Assembly: GCA_030831135.1 (NCBI GenBank)
Contig: JAURLR010000014.1
Span: 1 to 20,264 of the forward strand
Length of the DNA stretch: 20,264 bases
Source of the DNA: Alphaproteobacteria bacterium
GTDB lineage: Bacteria; Pseudomonadota; Alphaproteobacteria; UBA6615
Reading direction: 5' to 3'
Below the pieces are notes generated by a model that searched no databases, was not told the origin of the DNA, and worked only from the letters and a program-made list of their open reading frames with translations. Below, piece by piece: positions 1 through 8,149 of this stretch (position 1 is its first letter; each line of letters starts with the position of its first letter). A program made the translations under genes and the position numbers.

Positions 1-322
1 GGAACTTCGTATGAAAGGACGTCGTCAGCGGCCAGTTTTGGGCGCGGCAGAAGCTTTGTGCGGCCTGTCCAAGCGGTCCTTCCGTTGCGATGTGTATGGC
101 ATCGGGTTCGAATTCGTTGATCAGCGCGCGCAGGTGCGGTTTGGGGCGCAGGGCGAGCCGGATTTCCGGGTAGGTCGGACAGGGAACCGTACGGAACAGA
201 TCGGGGGTCACCGTCAGCACTTCGTGCCCGCCCGCGCGCATGTGATCGACGACGGTGCTGAGCGTCCGCACGACACCGTTGACTTGGGGGAACCAGGCAT
301 CGGTGACAAGCACGACTTTCAT
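1..322 (-). CDS. Glycosyltransferase family 4 protein, N-terminal part (cut by window edge)
   Basis: Only the first 107 codons are in the window; the gene runs off the left edge. The reverse-strand reading starts MKVVLVTDAWFPQVNGVVRT, the usual first beta strand and glycine-rich acceptor loop of a GT-B, GT4 family enzyme (D-x-F-P-x-x-N-G-V). A later segment reads HIATEGPLG, also typical of the family's N-terminal Rossmann-like domain. The sugar-nucleotide-binding C-terminal domain is outside, so donor and acceptor cannot be read. The ATG at 322-320 lies 4 bp after the stop of the upstream metallophosphoesterase, which implies co-transcription. Pairing of a GT4 enzyme with a PlcP-like phosphoesterase is known from plcP-agt lipid-remodelling operons, where the glycosyltransferase puts a sugar on diacylglycerol. 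That role is an inference here; an LPS or other glycolipid mannosyltransferase is the alternative. Confidence 0.88.
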   Translation of the reverse strand, partial: MKVVLVTDAWFPQVNGVVRTLSTVVDHMRAGGHEVLTVTPDLFRTVPCPTYPEIRLALRPKPHLRALINEFEPDAIHIATEGPLGQAAQSFCRAQNWPLTTSFHTKF

Positions 323-326
323 GGCG

Positions 327-1103
327 CTACCGCAATGCCAGTGAGAGCTGGCGGATATCGGCCCAGTTCACGATCTCGAGCTCACCATTGCGGTGTTCGA
401 CCAGCGCGGTGCAACTCTCGACCCAGTCGCCGTCATTGCAATAGAGCACACCGTCAAAATCGCGCATTTCGGCGTGATGGATGTGTCCGCAGACAACACC
501 GTCAACGCCGCGTTTGCGGGCTTCGTCCGCGACAATCTCCTCATACTTGCTGACATATTGCACCGCGTTCTTGACGCGGTATTTGAGAAAGGCGGAGAGC
601 GACCAGTAACGGAAGCCGAGCAGGCGTCGTCCGGAATTGAACCAGTAATTGATCGACTGCACGGTGTTGTATGCCCAGTCGCCCAGCAGGGCGAGCCAAC
701 GGGCATAGCGCATGACAGCATCGAACTGATCACCATGGGTGATCCAGAGTCGGCGGCCATCTGCGGTCGTGTGATAGGCCTCGGACTTCAGGGTCACGCC
801 CCCGAATACCATGCCGGTATAGTCACGCAGCATCTCGTCGTGATTGCCCGGGATGTAAACGACACGCGTCCCCTTGCGTGCCTTGCGCAGCAGCTTTTGA
901 ACAACGTCATTGTGGGATTGCGGGCAGTACCAGGATTTTCGCAAGCGCCAGCCATCGACAATGTCACCGACCAGGTAAAGACTGTCGGATTCGGTGTGCC
1001 GGAGAAAGTCCAGGAGGTGCTCGGCTTTGCACCCGCGTGTGCCCAGATGGATGTCGGAAATCCAGATTGCACGATAATGGTGAGCCAGGGTTTCGCCGCT
1101 CAT
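327..1103 (-). CDS. plcP: PlcP/LpxH-like metallophosphoesterase (phospholipase C or UDP-2,3-diacylglucosamine diphosphatase type)
   Basis: 258 residues, a full-length calcineurin-like phosphoesterase. The metal-binding motifs appear in order: D17-x-H19 (SDIHLG), GDIVDGW with D47, GNHDE with N87-H88-D89, HGDQFD near residue 123, and GHIHHAE near residue 210. The segment QSHNDVVQKLLRKARKGTRV and the closing GDWVESCTALVEH are typical of the alphaproteobacterial proteins usually labelled UDP-2,3-diacylglucosamine diphosphatase. That group includes the Sinorhizobium/roseobacter phospholipase C PlcP, which strips head groups from phospholipids under phosphate limitation and leaves diacylglycerol. 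I favour PlcP because a glycosyltransferase follows after 4 bp, a diacylglycerol-kinase-like gene diverges, and PHO-box-like repeats lie between. LpxH activity in lipid A synthesis is the main alternative. Expected to act at the inner face of the cytoplasmic membrane; no signal peptide is seen. The symbol is tentative. Confidence 0.85.
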   Translation of the reverse strand: MSGETLAHHYRAIWISDIHLGTRGCKAEHLLDFLRHTESDSLYLVGDIVDGWRLRKSWYCPQSHNDVVQKLLRKARKGTRVVYIPGNHDEMLRDYTGMVFGGVTLKSEAYHTTADGRRLWITHGDQFDAVMRYARWLALLGDWAYNTVQSINYWFNSGRRLLGFRYWSLSAFLKYRVKNAVQYVSKYEEIVADEARKRGVDGVVCGHIHHAEMRDFDGVLYCNDGDWVESCTALVEHRNGELEIVNWADIRQLSLALR

Positions 1104-1191
1104 GAGAGACCTGAGTGTTGATGTCCTGACCCCTACATAGTCGAATGCAATGCTGATTTGAAACTAAATATTGTATTAAAAACAATAACTT

Positions 1192-1231
1192 ATGTAATAT
1201 ATGGGTAATGAAAATGTCATGCACCCGTAAC
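1192..1231 (+). promoter_or_regulatory. PHO-box-like array: four 7-mers spaced 11 bp apart
   Basis: In the AT-rich gap between divergent genes, four heptamers occur with an exact 11-bp period: ATGTAAT (1192-1198), GGGTAAT (1203-1209), ATGTCAT (1214-1220) and CCGTAAC (1225-1231), with 4-bp spacers. PhoB binds direct repeats of 7-mers like CTGTCAT/CTGTAAC separated by 4 bp, so both period and core (TGTCA/TGTAA) fit; the third and fourth units match best. The repeats are oriented towards the kinase gene at 1267. On the other strand, a TACAAT hexamer at 1175-1170 lies 16 bp beyond the array and could be the -10 element of the phosphoesterase-glycosyltransferase operon. A TTGTAT-N18-TAATAT pair (1171-1200) is a possible plus-strand promoter, but it sits upstream of most repeats. 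Assignment is by eye only. Confidence 0.5.
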
Positions 1232-1266
1232 GCGTTGGGTGTTTGTGGGTCGTTTCCGGAGAGATC

Positions 1267-2151
1267 ATGAAAAACTGTCTTGTCATCTTCAATCCAACTG
1301 CCGGTCCGCGGCGTCTGCGACGCTTGCGCGACGTGCTTGGATTGTTGCGTGCGCGTGGGGTTGAGGTCACGGTCTGCGAAACATTTGCGCCCCGCGACGG
1401 CGAGCGGATCGCCCGAGAGGCACGCGGTTATCATGTGATCGTGGCTGCGGGTGGTGACGGGACGATCAACGAGGTCCTGAACGGAATCCATGCCCGTGGT
1501 GATGGCTGTATCCTGGGAGTTGTTCCGCTGGGTACGGCCAATGTTCTGGCTCGCGAGCTGGGCATTGATGTCCGTTCCACGGAAGCGATTGTGAATGCGG
1601 TGATGGCCCAAACACCGCGAATGGTCTCCCTGGGCCGGGCGAACGGACGCGGGTTTTCCATGATGGCCGGGGTTGGTTTCGATGCGCATGTGGTCGCCAA
1701 TGTGGATACACGGGTCAAACGCGTCATCGGCAAATTCGCCTATGTGGTCGAATCGCTAATGCAACTCGTGCGTTACCGCGCGCGAACCTATCTGGTGGAA
1801 ATTGACGGGCGCACCGAAACGGCGTCCTCGGTGGTGGTCGCCAATGGTCATTTCTATGGCGGGTCCTATGTGATCGCACCGCAGGCATCGCTGGACGACC
1901 ATCAGTTTCAGGTTTGCCTGTTTCGGCGGACCGGGCGATGGAATGCTGTGCGATACATGTGGGGCCTCATCAGTGGCCGGCTGGCGCGTTTCCCTGATCT
2001 GGATATCATTCCGGCCCGGCAACTGCGTGTCATCGCAGGCGATCTCTGCGCGACGGATGAGCCGGTACAGGGGGATGGGGATATCATGACGACATTGCCC
2101 GTCGAACTGGAGGTCAGCGCGGCGGGGCTGCCCGTAATGCGCCCAGCGTGA
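1267..2151 (+). CDS. Diacylglycerol kinase / YegS-BmrU-type lipid kinase
   Basis: 294 residues, the usual size of bacterial DgkB/YegS-type soluble lipid kinases. The N-terminus has the strand and loop IFNPTAGPRR (7-16). The nucleotide-binding GGDGT motif is at 62-66, followed by INEVLNG, and PLGTANVLARELG matches the family's P-L-G-T-x-N motif. A C-terminal beta-sandwich-like half follows. I chose the ATG at 1267 because GGAG at 1258-1261 is well spaced; an in-frame TTG at 1243 would add eight residues without a good ribosome site. Such enzymes phosphorylate diacylglycerol or related lipids at the membrane face using ATP. Beside a PlcP-like phospholipase and a glycosyltransferase, a job in recycling diacylglycerol to phosphatidic acid is plausible but inferred. 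The gene ends 15 bp before the convergent pmbA. Confidence 0.9.
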   Translation: MKNCLVIFNPTAGPRRLRRLRDVLGLLRARGVEVTVCETFAPRDGERIAREARGYHVIVAAGGDGTINEVLNGIHARGDGCILGVVPLGTANVLARELGIDVRSTEAIVNAVMAQTPRMVSLGRANGRGFSMMAGVGFDAHVVANVDTRVKRVIGKFAYVVESLMQLVRYRARTYLVEIDGRTETASSVVVANGHFYGGSYVIAPQASLDDHQFQVCLFRRTGRWNAVRYMWGLISGRLARFPDLDIIPARQLRVIAGDLCATDEPVQGDGDIMTTLPVELEVSAAGLPVMRPA

Positions 2152-2166
2152 TTGGCGTCAGGCGGC

Positions 2167-3525
2167 TCAACCGCCGCCCGCGACCGTCATGCCTTCGAGT
2201 CGCACGGTCGGGCTGTTGGTGCCATAGCGGAACTCCAGATCACTGGCGGGCACCAGCGACCGGTACATATCCTTGAGATTGTTGGCAATCGTCATCTCGG
2301 TGACGGGGAAGGTGATCTCACCATTCTCGATCCAGAAGCCCGATGCACCACGGCTGTAGTCACCGGTTACTCCGTTCACGCCCATACCCATGAGGGCGGT
2401 GATGTAGAATCCGGACTTGATGTCGCCGATTAGCTCGGCGGGAGAGACATCGCCTGCCTCGAGATAGAGGTTGGTCGGCCCCGGTGAAGGCGGACCCGAA
2501 GGGCCGCGCCCGGCATGGCCCGTGGTTTCCAGGCCGAGCTGGCGCGCGGAGGCAAGGTCGAGAAGCCATGTCGTCAACACGCCATCCTCGATCAGGTTCC
2601 GCTTTCGATTGGCCACGCCTTCGGCATCGAAGGGCTTGGAACGCTGTCCGCGTGGGCGATGCGGGTCATCCGTGACGCAAATGCCGTCGGAGAAAATCTT
2701 CTCGCCGAGACTGTTCTTCAGAAAACTGCTGCCCCGGGCGATCGAAGGTCCGGTGATCGCGCCCGCCAGATGCCCCAGAAGCCCTCCGGCCACGCGCGGA
2801 TCGAACACCACGGGCACCTGACAGGTCGGCATGCGCCGTGCCCCCAGACGCGCCACGGTACGTTCGCCGGCCCGGGTGCCGACGGCGGCGGCGTCTTCAA
2901 GGTCAGACCGGTAAACCGCATGGGCAAAGTCGTATTCGGTTTCCATGCCCCCGCCTTCGCCCGCGATCACCGAAACCCCGACGCCACAATCGGTGCGGGC
3001 ATAGTGACCGGCAAAGCCGTTGGTCGCCGCAAGGGTGACCGCGCTGTGTCCCCAGCTTGCCTCGGCACCGTCGGAGTTCGTGATTCCGTCGACGGCGCGC
3101 GCGGCATCCTCGCAGGCGCGGGCCATCTCGATCAGTTCTGCGCTTTGCGGTTCATCGGAATCGACCATGTCGAGATCGGGAATGTCGACGGCAAGCTGGT
3201 CGGGGTCCGCCAGACCTGCCCAGGGGTCATCGGGGACCATGCCAGCCATGTCGATGGCGCGGCCGACCAGTTCCGACAGGGCGTCCTTCGAGAAATCGGT
3301 CGAGGACACAATGGCCTGTTTCTTCCCGCGGAAAACACGCAGGCCGAGATCGAAACTCTCCTGACGCTCCAGCTTCTCGATTTCACCGAGCCGCTGGGTG
3401 TGGGAGATCGATGTGGAGCGGATCAGCACTGCATCCGCGGCATCGGCTCCACGTTTTTTGGCCTCGGCAACAAGCGACGAGAGGCGGTCGCGGTCATCCG
3501 CGGAATGTGAATCAGACATAATCAT
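2167..3525 (-). CDS. pmbA: PmbA/TldE, metalloprotease TldD/E complex subunit
   Basis: 452 residues, close to the 450 of E. coli PmbA (TldE). The N-terminal part carries the family pattern E-K-L-E-R-Q-E-S-F-D-L-G-L-R-V-F, and the C-terminal part contains NLYLEAGD, the glycine-rich MGMGVNGVTGDYSRGASGFWIENGE and a final EGMTVAGGG. It lacks the HExxxH zinc motif, as expected for TldE, which pairs with the catalytic TldD. The complex degrades or trims peptides, known from microcin B17 maturation and CcdA turnover. The tldD partner is in this window at 13954-15387, not adjacent. Two ATG codons (3525 and 3519) are possible starts; neither has a strong ribosome site. The gene is last of a minus-strand run after ubiD and the MAPEG gene, 30 bp behind the latter. 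Confidence 0.94.
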   Translation of the reverse strand: MIMSDSHSADDRDRLSSLVAEAKKRGADAADAVLIRSTSISHTQRLGEIEKLERQESFDLGLRVFRGKKQAIVSSTDFSKDALSELVGRAIDMAGMVPDDPWAGLADPDQLAVDIPDLDMVDSDEPQSAELIEMARACEDAARAVDGITNSDGAEASWGHSAVTLAATNGFAGHYARTDCGVGVSVIAGEGGGMETEYDFAHAVYRSDLEDAAAVGTRAGERTVARLGARRMPTCQVPVVFDPRVAGGLLGHLAGAITGPSIARGSSFLKNSLGEKIFSDGICVTDDPHRPRGQRSKPFDAEGVANRKRNLIEDGVLTTWLLDLASARQLGLETTGHAGRGPSGPPSPGPTNLYLEAGDVSPAELIGDIKSGFYITALMGMGVNGVTGDYSRGASGFWIENGEITFPVTEMTIANNLKDMYRSLVPASDLEFRYGTNSPTVRLEGMTVAGGG

Positions 3526-3555
3526 TATCGCGCCGCCGCGCGCCTTGTTCTCGGG

Positions 3556-3972
3556 TTAGAACGAACCGGGCGCGAAGAACTCCACAATCCCGATGATGGA
3601 TGCAAGGAACAGGACAATCCAGTTCATCACGATACCTGTTGCGCGGTTGAAGCTCTCGGCATTGCCCATCAGGCCAAGGGCGTGAAGGCCGCGCGCGATA
3701 ATCACAATCGCACCGAGCACACCAACAATAAGGGGGGAGACGCCGACCATTTCAACCAGTCCCAGGATGATGACGGTCGCCGGGACCCATTCCGAATGGT
3801 TGGCGTGGGCACGAATGCGGCGAACCAGCTGGTCATCGCCATTGTCACCCCAGGGCATGTTGATCTTGTTGCGATACATGCTGACCCGAAGGCCAAGAAA
3901 AAGTTTCATCAGCACCAGCAGGGATGAGACAAACAGCGTGACGATCGGCGCGACGGCCATACCTGATTCCAT
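3556..3972 (-). CDS. MAPEG family integral membrane protein
   Basis: 138 residues, the normal size for MAPEG (membrane-associated proteins in eicosanoid and glutathione metabolism). Four hydrophobic segments can be drawn (about 7-28, 62-80, 82-97 and 113-133). The signature RIRAHANHSEWVP around residues 51-63 is the conserved R-x-H-x-N-x-x-E motif of the loop and second helix, which in eukaryotic members helps bind glutathione. The start at 3972 is supported by GAGGGG six bases upstream. Bacterial homologues mostly lack a defined substrate; glutathione transferase or peroxidase activity is possible but not shown by sequence. It sits between ubiD and pmbA with short gaps (40 and 30 bp), so co-transcription is likely. 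Confidence 0.9.
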   Translation of the reverse strand: MESGMAVAPIVTLFVSSLLVLMKLFLGLRVSMYRNKINMPWGDNGDDQLVRRIRAHANHSEWVPATVIILGLVEMVGVSPLIVGVLGAIVIIARGLHALGLMGNAESFNRATGIVMNWIVLFLASIIGIVEFFAPGSF

Positions 3973-4012
3973 GATTTTCCCCTCAATGCAGGGTCACCGG
4001 ATGTGGTGACCG

Positions 4013-5527
4013 CTATTTCCAGATCGGCTTACCCGAACCCGGCAGGCCCAGATCGTCCCACATTGCCGAAACTTTTTCGATCACATCTTGATCCATGTCT
4101 ATTTCCCGGCCCCATTCGCGGGTCGTCTCGGGCGGAATCTTGTTCGTCGCATCCAGCCCGGCCTTGCTGCCGAGGCTGGAGACGGGTGAGGCGAAATCCA
4201 GATAATCGATGGGTGTGTCCTCGATCAGCGTGATGTCGCGGGCCGGGTCCATGCGGGTCGAAATCGCCCACATCACGTCCTTCCAGTCACGGATATCGAT
4301 ATCGTCATCCACGACGATGACCCATTTCGTGTACATGAACTGGCGCAGATAGGACCAGACACCCATCATCACCCGCTTGGCATGACCGGGATAGGCCTTC
4401 TTCATCGAAACCACGGCGATCCGGTAGGAGCAGCCCTCGGGTGGCAGCCAGAAATCGGTGATCTCGGGAAAGGCCTGCTGCAGCAGCGGCACGAACACGT
4501 CGTTGAGCGCCTCGCCGAGAACCGAGGGTTCATCGGGCGGGCGGCCGGTAAAAGTCGAAAGATAGATCGGGTCACGGCGCATGGTGATGGCGCTGACATG
4601 GAAAACCGGGAAGGGCTCGACGGAGTTGTAGTAGCCGGTGTGGTCCCCATAGGGGCCTTCATCGCCGTACTCATCGAGGGAGACATGCCCCTCGATCACG
4701 ATCTCGGCCGAGGCGGGGACTTTCAGGGGCACGGTTTTGCAGTCGACCAGTTCCAGACGCTTGCCGCGCAGCAGGCCCGCGAACTGGTATTCCGAGAGCG
4801 TGTCGGGCACCGGGGTGACGGCGGCAATGATCGTCCCCGGATCGGCCCCGATCACGACCGCAGCGGGCAGGGGGTCGGGGCGTTCGGATTTCCACCGCGC
4901 ATGATGCTGGGCGCCGCCCCGGTGCTTGAGCCAGCGCATATAGGTTGTCTTCGGGCCGGTGACCTGCATCCGGTAGATGCCCAGATTGAAGGCGTCCTCG
5001 CGCTTGCCGTCCGGGTTCGGCCCCTGGGTAACGACAAGCGGCCAGGTGATCAGCGGGGCCGGCTCGCCGGGCCAGCAGGTCTGGATCGGCAGTTTCGAAA
5101 GGTCGATATCGTCGCCGGTCAGAACCACCTCATGTACAGGGCCTGACGAGACCTTCTTCGGGCGCATCGCCATCACCGTGCGCAACAGGGGCAGCTTTTC
5201 CCACGCGTCCCGCAATCCGCCCGGTGGTTCAGGCTGGCGCAGAAAGGCCAGCGTCTCGCCGACCTCACGAAGCTGTTCGGGTTCGCGGTCCATGCCCCAG
5301 GCCACGCGTTCGACGGTACCGAACAGGTTCACGAGCACCGGGATCGGATTTGGTGTTCCATCATCGCCGATCACGTTCTCGAACAGGACAGCCGGGCCGC
5401 CTTCAGCGAGCAGACGGGTCTGGATTTCGGTCATCTCCAGCCGGGTCGAAACCGGATGGGTCACCCGGACGAGGCGACCGGAGTCTTCGAGTCTGGAAAT
5501 GAATTCGCGAAGGCTGGCATAAGGCAT
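4013..5527 (-). CDS. ubiD: UbiD-family prenylated-FMN-dependent decarboxylase (ubiquinone biosynthesis)
   Basis: 504 residues, similar to E. coli UbiD (497). Family marks in order are NLGIYRMQV (N181, R186), the VIEGH segment (E279) and [11 protein letters not shown] (E290, D295). R186-E290-D295 corresponds to the Arg-Glu-Glu/Asp catalytic triad of UbiD/Fdc enzymes, and the first Asn with a Glu binds the metal that holds prenylated FMN. In the ubiquinone pathway it removes the carboxyl group of 3-polyprenyl-4-hydroxybenzoate, the product of UbiA, whose gene is at 6382-7308. The UbiX flavin prenyltransferase needed for the cofactor is not in view. Other UbiD-family substrates are possible, but overall length and proximity to ubiA favour the quinone role. 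It is the first gene of the minus-strand ubiD-MAPEG-pmbA run. Confidence 0.93.
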   Translation of the reverse strand: MPYASLREFISRLEDSGRLVRVTHPVSTRLEMTEIQTRLLAEGGPAVLFENVIGDDGTPNPIPVLVNLFGTVERVAWGMDREPEQLREVGETLAFLRQPEPPGGLRDAWEKLPLLRTVMAMRPKKVSSGPVHEVVLTGDDIDLSKLPIQTCWPGEPAPLITWPLVVTQGPNPDGKREDAFNLGIYRMQVTGPKTTYMRWLKHRGGAQHHARWKSERPDPLPAAVVIGADPGTIIAAVTPVPDTLSEYQFAGLLRGKRLELVDCKTVPLKVPASAEIVIEGHVSLDEYGDEGPYGDHTGYYNSVEPFPVFHVSAITMRRDPIYLSTFTGRPPDEPSVLGEALNDVFVPLLQQAFPEITDFWLPPEGCSYRIAVVSMKKAYPGHAKRVMMGVWSYLRQFMYTKWVIVVDDDIDIRDWKDVMWAISTRMDPARDITLIEDTPIDYLDFASPVSSLGSKAGLDATNKIPPETTREWGREIDMDQDVIEKVSAMWDDLGLPGSGKPIWK

Positions 5528-5612
5528 GATGTGGACTTAGAGCGCCCGCCCGCCTTTACGTCAAGGCAGCGGATGGCTTGCGATGTGAAGTCGCGCGGAA
5601 GAAGATGCGCCC

Positions 5613-6347
5613 ATGAACGAAGATCCTTTCAAGACCGATCCGGCCCTGATCCGTGCGGCGGGCTATCCCTACGACATCACGGCGCATTCCTTCACCTTTG
5701 TTGCGGGTACCGAAGCGCCCTTCGATGCGCGCCTGCGAGAAGGACGGCATCCGGTGATCGGCTATGGCTCGAACCAGTCGCCTTTGCGTCTGCGGCAGAA
5801 ATACGGAACCGATCATGCGCCGATCCCTGTCCAGCGGGCATGGCTGGCCGATCATGACGTTGTCTATTCAGCGCATTTTTCGAGCTACGGGTCCCTGCCG
5901 GCGGCATTGCGCCACATGCCCGGTACGCGGGTCGCCGTGGCGGTGAACTGGCTGAGCGATATCGAGCTGGCCGTGATGCACCCCACGGAAATCGACAGCT
6001 ATCATTTCTCGAAGCTGGTCAATCTGCGCCTTGATCTCGACGGCGGTGAAACCCTCGATACCGCCTTTGCCTATCTGAGTTTTCGCGGTCATGTGGGGGA
6101 TGGAACCCGGCCGATTGCGCTGCGTGAGATACAGGCCGAGAACCGGCAGCTGCCCGAACTCGGTCAGCGGGAGGCGTTGGCCCTGATGCGGGACCGCATG
6201 GCGCCTGGTAACGATCTGGCCGATTTCGTGCGCCGACATATCGAGGATGCGCGCGAACGTGAAAACCGGGGCGCGAGGCTGGAGCGCGATGCCTTGCCCT
6301 CGGCCCATGCCGAACACGAGGTTGTTGAAATCCAGTTGCGGTCCTGA
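5613..6347 (+). CDS. Uncharacterised protein with a gamma-glutamylcyclotransferase-like (GGCT-like) pattern
   Basis: 244 residues; I do not recognise a named family. Residues 50-60 read GYGSNQSPLRL, resembling the substrate-loop YGSN motif of gamma-glutamylcyclotransferase-fold proteins. A later stretch (about 104-135) runs G-T-R-V-A-V-A-V then P-T-E126-I-D-S-Y-H-F, similar in layout to the G-x-V-x-x-(L)-D-x-x-E-x-x-Y region holding the catalytic Glu of GGCT enzymes. The C-terminal 70 residues are charged and helical in character. Translation signals support it: GGAAGAAG at 5597-5604 precedes the ATG at 5613. It diverges from ubiD (85-bp gap) and converges on ubiA (34-bp gap). A gamma-glutamyl or amidated substrate would be a guess; the gene call is firm, the fold assignment is moderate. 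Confidence 0.82.
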   Translation: MNEDPFKTDPALIRAAGYPYDITAHSFTFVAGTEAPFDARLREGRHPVIGYGSNQSPLRLRQKYGTDHAPIPVQRAWLADHDVVYSAHFSSYGSLPAALRHMPGTRVAVAVNWLSDIELAVMHPTEIDSYHFSKLVNLRLDLDGGETLDTAFAYLSFRGHVGDGTRPIALREIQAENRQLPELGQREALALMRDRMAPGNDLADFVRRHIEDARERENRGARLERDALPSAHAEHEVVEIQLRS

Positions 6348-6381
6348 TCGCCTTGTCCGGTCAGCGGCAACACCCGCGTTT

Positions 6382-7308
6382 TCAGACAATCATCCGGCCG
6401 GCGATCGCTGCGGCAAAGATGATCAGGCCGAAGTCCCGATTGGCACGGAATTTTTTCAGGCAATCCTTCGGGTCATCGAAGTTGATGGCGGCGGTTTGCC
6501 AGATCAGATGTGCAATACCGACCGCCAGGCCGATCCAGAATGGCCACCCGATAGCCACCATCCATGCAGACAGCGCCAGCAGAGCGATACAGACGGTATA
6601 GAAACCGGCAATCCAGGGCCGTGAATTTGCCCCGAGCAGGCGCGCGGTGGACTTGATGCCGACCAGCGCGTCGTCTTCCTTGTCCTGATGGGCATAGATG
6701 GTGTCGTAGCCCAGCGTCCAGAAAAAGCCGGCTGCGTAGAGAACGAGGGTTGCCGGTTCGATCTCGCCACGCACCACGGCCCAGCCGAGCAAGGCGCCCC
6801 AGTTGAAGGTCAGGCCGAGCCATGCCTGCGGCCACCAGGTGATCCGTTTCATCAGCGGGTAGGGGATGACCAGCGCCAGACTGAGCGTGCCAACCGCCAT
6901 GGCAAAGGGATTGAACTGCACGAGAATACCCAGGCTCACCAGGAGCAATGCCGCGAGAAAGACAAGCGCGGCACGCATACGAATGGCACCGGAGGCAAGC
7001 GGCCGGTCCGCGGTGCGCGCAACCTGTGCGTCAAAGTCCCTGTCAAACATGTCGTTGATGACACAGCCCGCACCGCGCATCAGAATCGCGCCGATCCCGA
7101 ACAATACGACCCACAGAAAATTGGGCCAGTTGCCCGGCGTCTCCGCCAGCGCGAGCGCCCACCAGCCCGGCAGCAACACCAGCCAGGTCCCGATCGGCCG
7201 GTCGAGACGCATGAGTCTTGCATAGGGCCGCATCAAGGAAGGAAGATAGCGGTCAAGCCAGTTGCCGCGCGGGATGTCGCTTGCGTTGTGATCGGGTATA
7301 TCGTTCAT
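6382..7308 (-). CDS. ubiA: UbiA, 4-hydroxybenzoate polyprenyltransferase
   Basis: 308 residues with about nine hydrophobic segments, a typical UbiA-type intramembrane prenyltransferase. The first Asp-rich motif is N85-D86-M-F-D89-R-D91-F-D93, followed by RTADRPLASG. The second lies around 205-218 (GYDTIYAHQDKEDD) and is followed by GIKSTA, which is characteristic of 4-hydroxybenzoate rather than heme prenyltransferases. The N-terminal YARLMRLDRPIGTWLVLLPG also matches. It joins the polyprenyl tail to 4-hydroxybenzoate at the inner membrane, the step before UbiD. The start is supported by AAGGAAGGG just upstream of the ATG at 7308. It diverges from rsmE with a 48-bp gap. Confidence 0.96.
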   Translation of the reverse strand: MNDIPDHNASDIPRGNWLDRYLPSLMRPYARLMRLDRPIGTWLVLLPGWWALALAETPGNWPNFLWVVLFGIGAILMRGAGCVINDMFDRDFDAQVARTADRPLASGAIRMRAALVFLAALLLVSLGILVQFNPFAMAVGTLSLALVIPYPLMKRITWWPQAWLGLTFNWGALLGWAVVRGEIEPATLVLYAAGFFWTLGYDTIYAHQDKEDDALVGIKSTARLLGANSRPWIAGFYTVCIALLALSAWMVAIGWPFWIGLAVGIAHLIWQTAAINFDDPKDCLKKFRANRDFGLIIFAAAIAGRMIV

Positions 7309-7356
7309 GACCCTTCCTTAACCCAGCGTGCCGCACGCCCCAATCCGGAAATTGCG

Positions 7357-8121
7357 ATGTCAGATACCAAAGCGAGCTTCACCCGGCTGCGTCTTTTTGT
7401 TGAGGAGGATCTGGCCGAGGGTATGGCGCTGCCGCTCAATCGTGACCAGAGCCACTATCTGCACAATGTCATGCGGCGCGGCGAAGGCGACCGTATCGCG
7501 ATCTTCAATGGCCGCGATGGTGAGTTCTGGGCCGATATCATTGCCGCCAAGCGCGGGAGTGTACTTGTGGAGGCTGCCGAGCAGTTTCGACAGCAGACCA
7601 CCGAGCCGGATCTCTGGCTGGCTTTCGCGCCGATCAAGCGTGCCGCGCTTGGGTTTTTAACCGCGAAAACCACGGAACTTGGCGTCTCCCGGCTTGTTCC
7701 CGTCCTGACCGCGCGGACGAATTCAGAGCGCGTGAATACCCGGCGCTTGCGCGCCAATGCCATCGAAGCGGCCGAACAATCCGAACGTCTGAGCGTTCCC
7801 GACATCGCCGAACCGCTGAAATTCCAGACGTTTCTGCGCGAGTGGCCACAGGAGCGCAGATTGCTGGTCGGCGATGAGACAGGTGCCGGTCGACCGGTTG
7901 CCGAGATCGCGCGGACGCTGGCCGAGGCGCCGGGTCCGCTTGCTGTCATGACCGGGCCGGAGGGTGGCTTTGCGCCTGATGAGCTTGACCAACTCGGCGA
8001 ACTCCCCTTTGTTACGCCTATCGGGTTGGGGCCGCGCGTCTTGCGGGCTGATACGGCGGCACTGGCCGCACTGTCCGTAGTTCAGGCGATTGCCGGAGAC
8101 TGGAACTCCGCGCGGTCATAG
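7357..8121 (+). CDS. rsmE: 16S rRNA (uracil1498-N3)-methyltransferase RsmE
   Basis: 254 residues from the ATG at 7357, which has GGAA at 7347-7350; the open frame extends farther upstream only as antisense of ubiA. RsmE marks are present: an N-terminal PUA-like domain with [38 protein letters not shown], the SAM-binding knot motif GPEGGF (200-205) and [16 protein letters not shown] near the C-terminus. It methylates N3 of U1498 in the 30S decoding region; the SPOUT fold acts as a dimer in the cytoplasm. Downstream gshA starts 28 bp after the stop, so the two are probably co-transcribed, an arrangement seen in other alphaproteobacteria. Confidence 0.96.
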   Translation: MSDTKASFTRLRLFVEEDLAEGMALPLNRDQSHYLHNVMRRGEGDRIAIFNGRDGEFWADIIAAKRGSVLVEAAEQFRQQTTEPDLWLAFAPIKRAALGFLTAKTTELGVSRLVPVLTARTNSERVNTRRLRANAIEAAEQSERLSVPDIAEPLKFQTFLREWPQERRLLVGDETGAGRPVAEIARTLAEAPGPLAVMTGPEGGFAPDELDQLGELPFVTPIGLGPRVLRADTAALAALSVVQAIAGDWNSARS

Positions 8122-8149
8122 ATGTCGTCGTAAATCGGGGAATACACAC

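Noticed and set aside
2161..2175. GGCGG-CTCAA-CCGCC hairpin at the junction of the kinase gene and pmbA
   Set aside because: Only 5 bp of stem, no T-tract on either strand, and it overlaps pmbA codons, so it is not supported as a terminator.
2515..3510. Long plus-strand open frame (331 codons) opposite pmbA
   Set aside because: It is antisense to a clear PmbA with conserved motifs; GC-rich codon bias opens the opposite frame and no known domain or ribosome site was seen.
4382..5146. Plus-strand open frame (254 codons) opposite ubiD
   Set aside because: Antisense to catalytic regions of UbiD; composition is that of a shadow frame.
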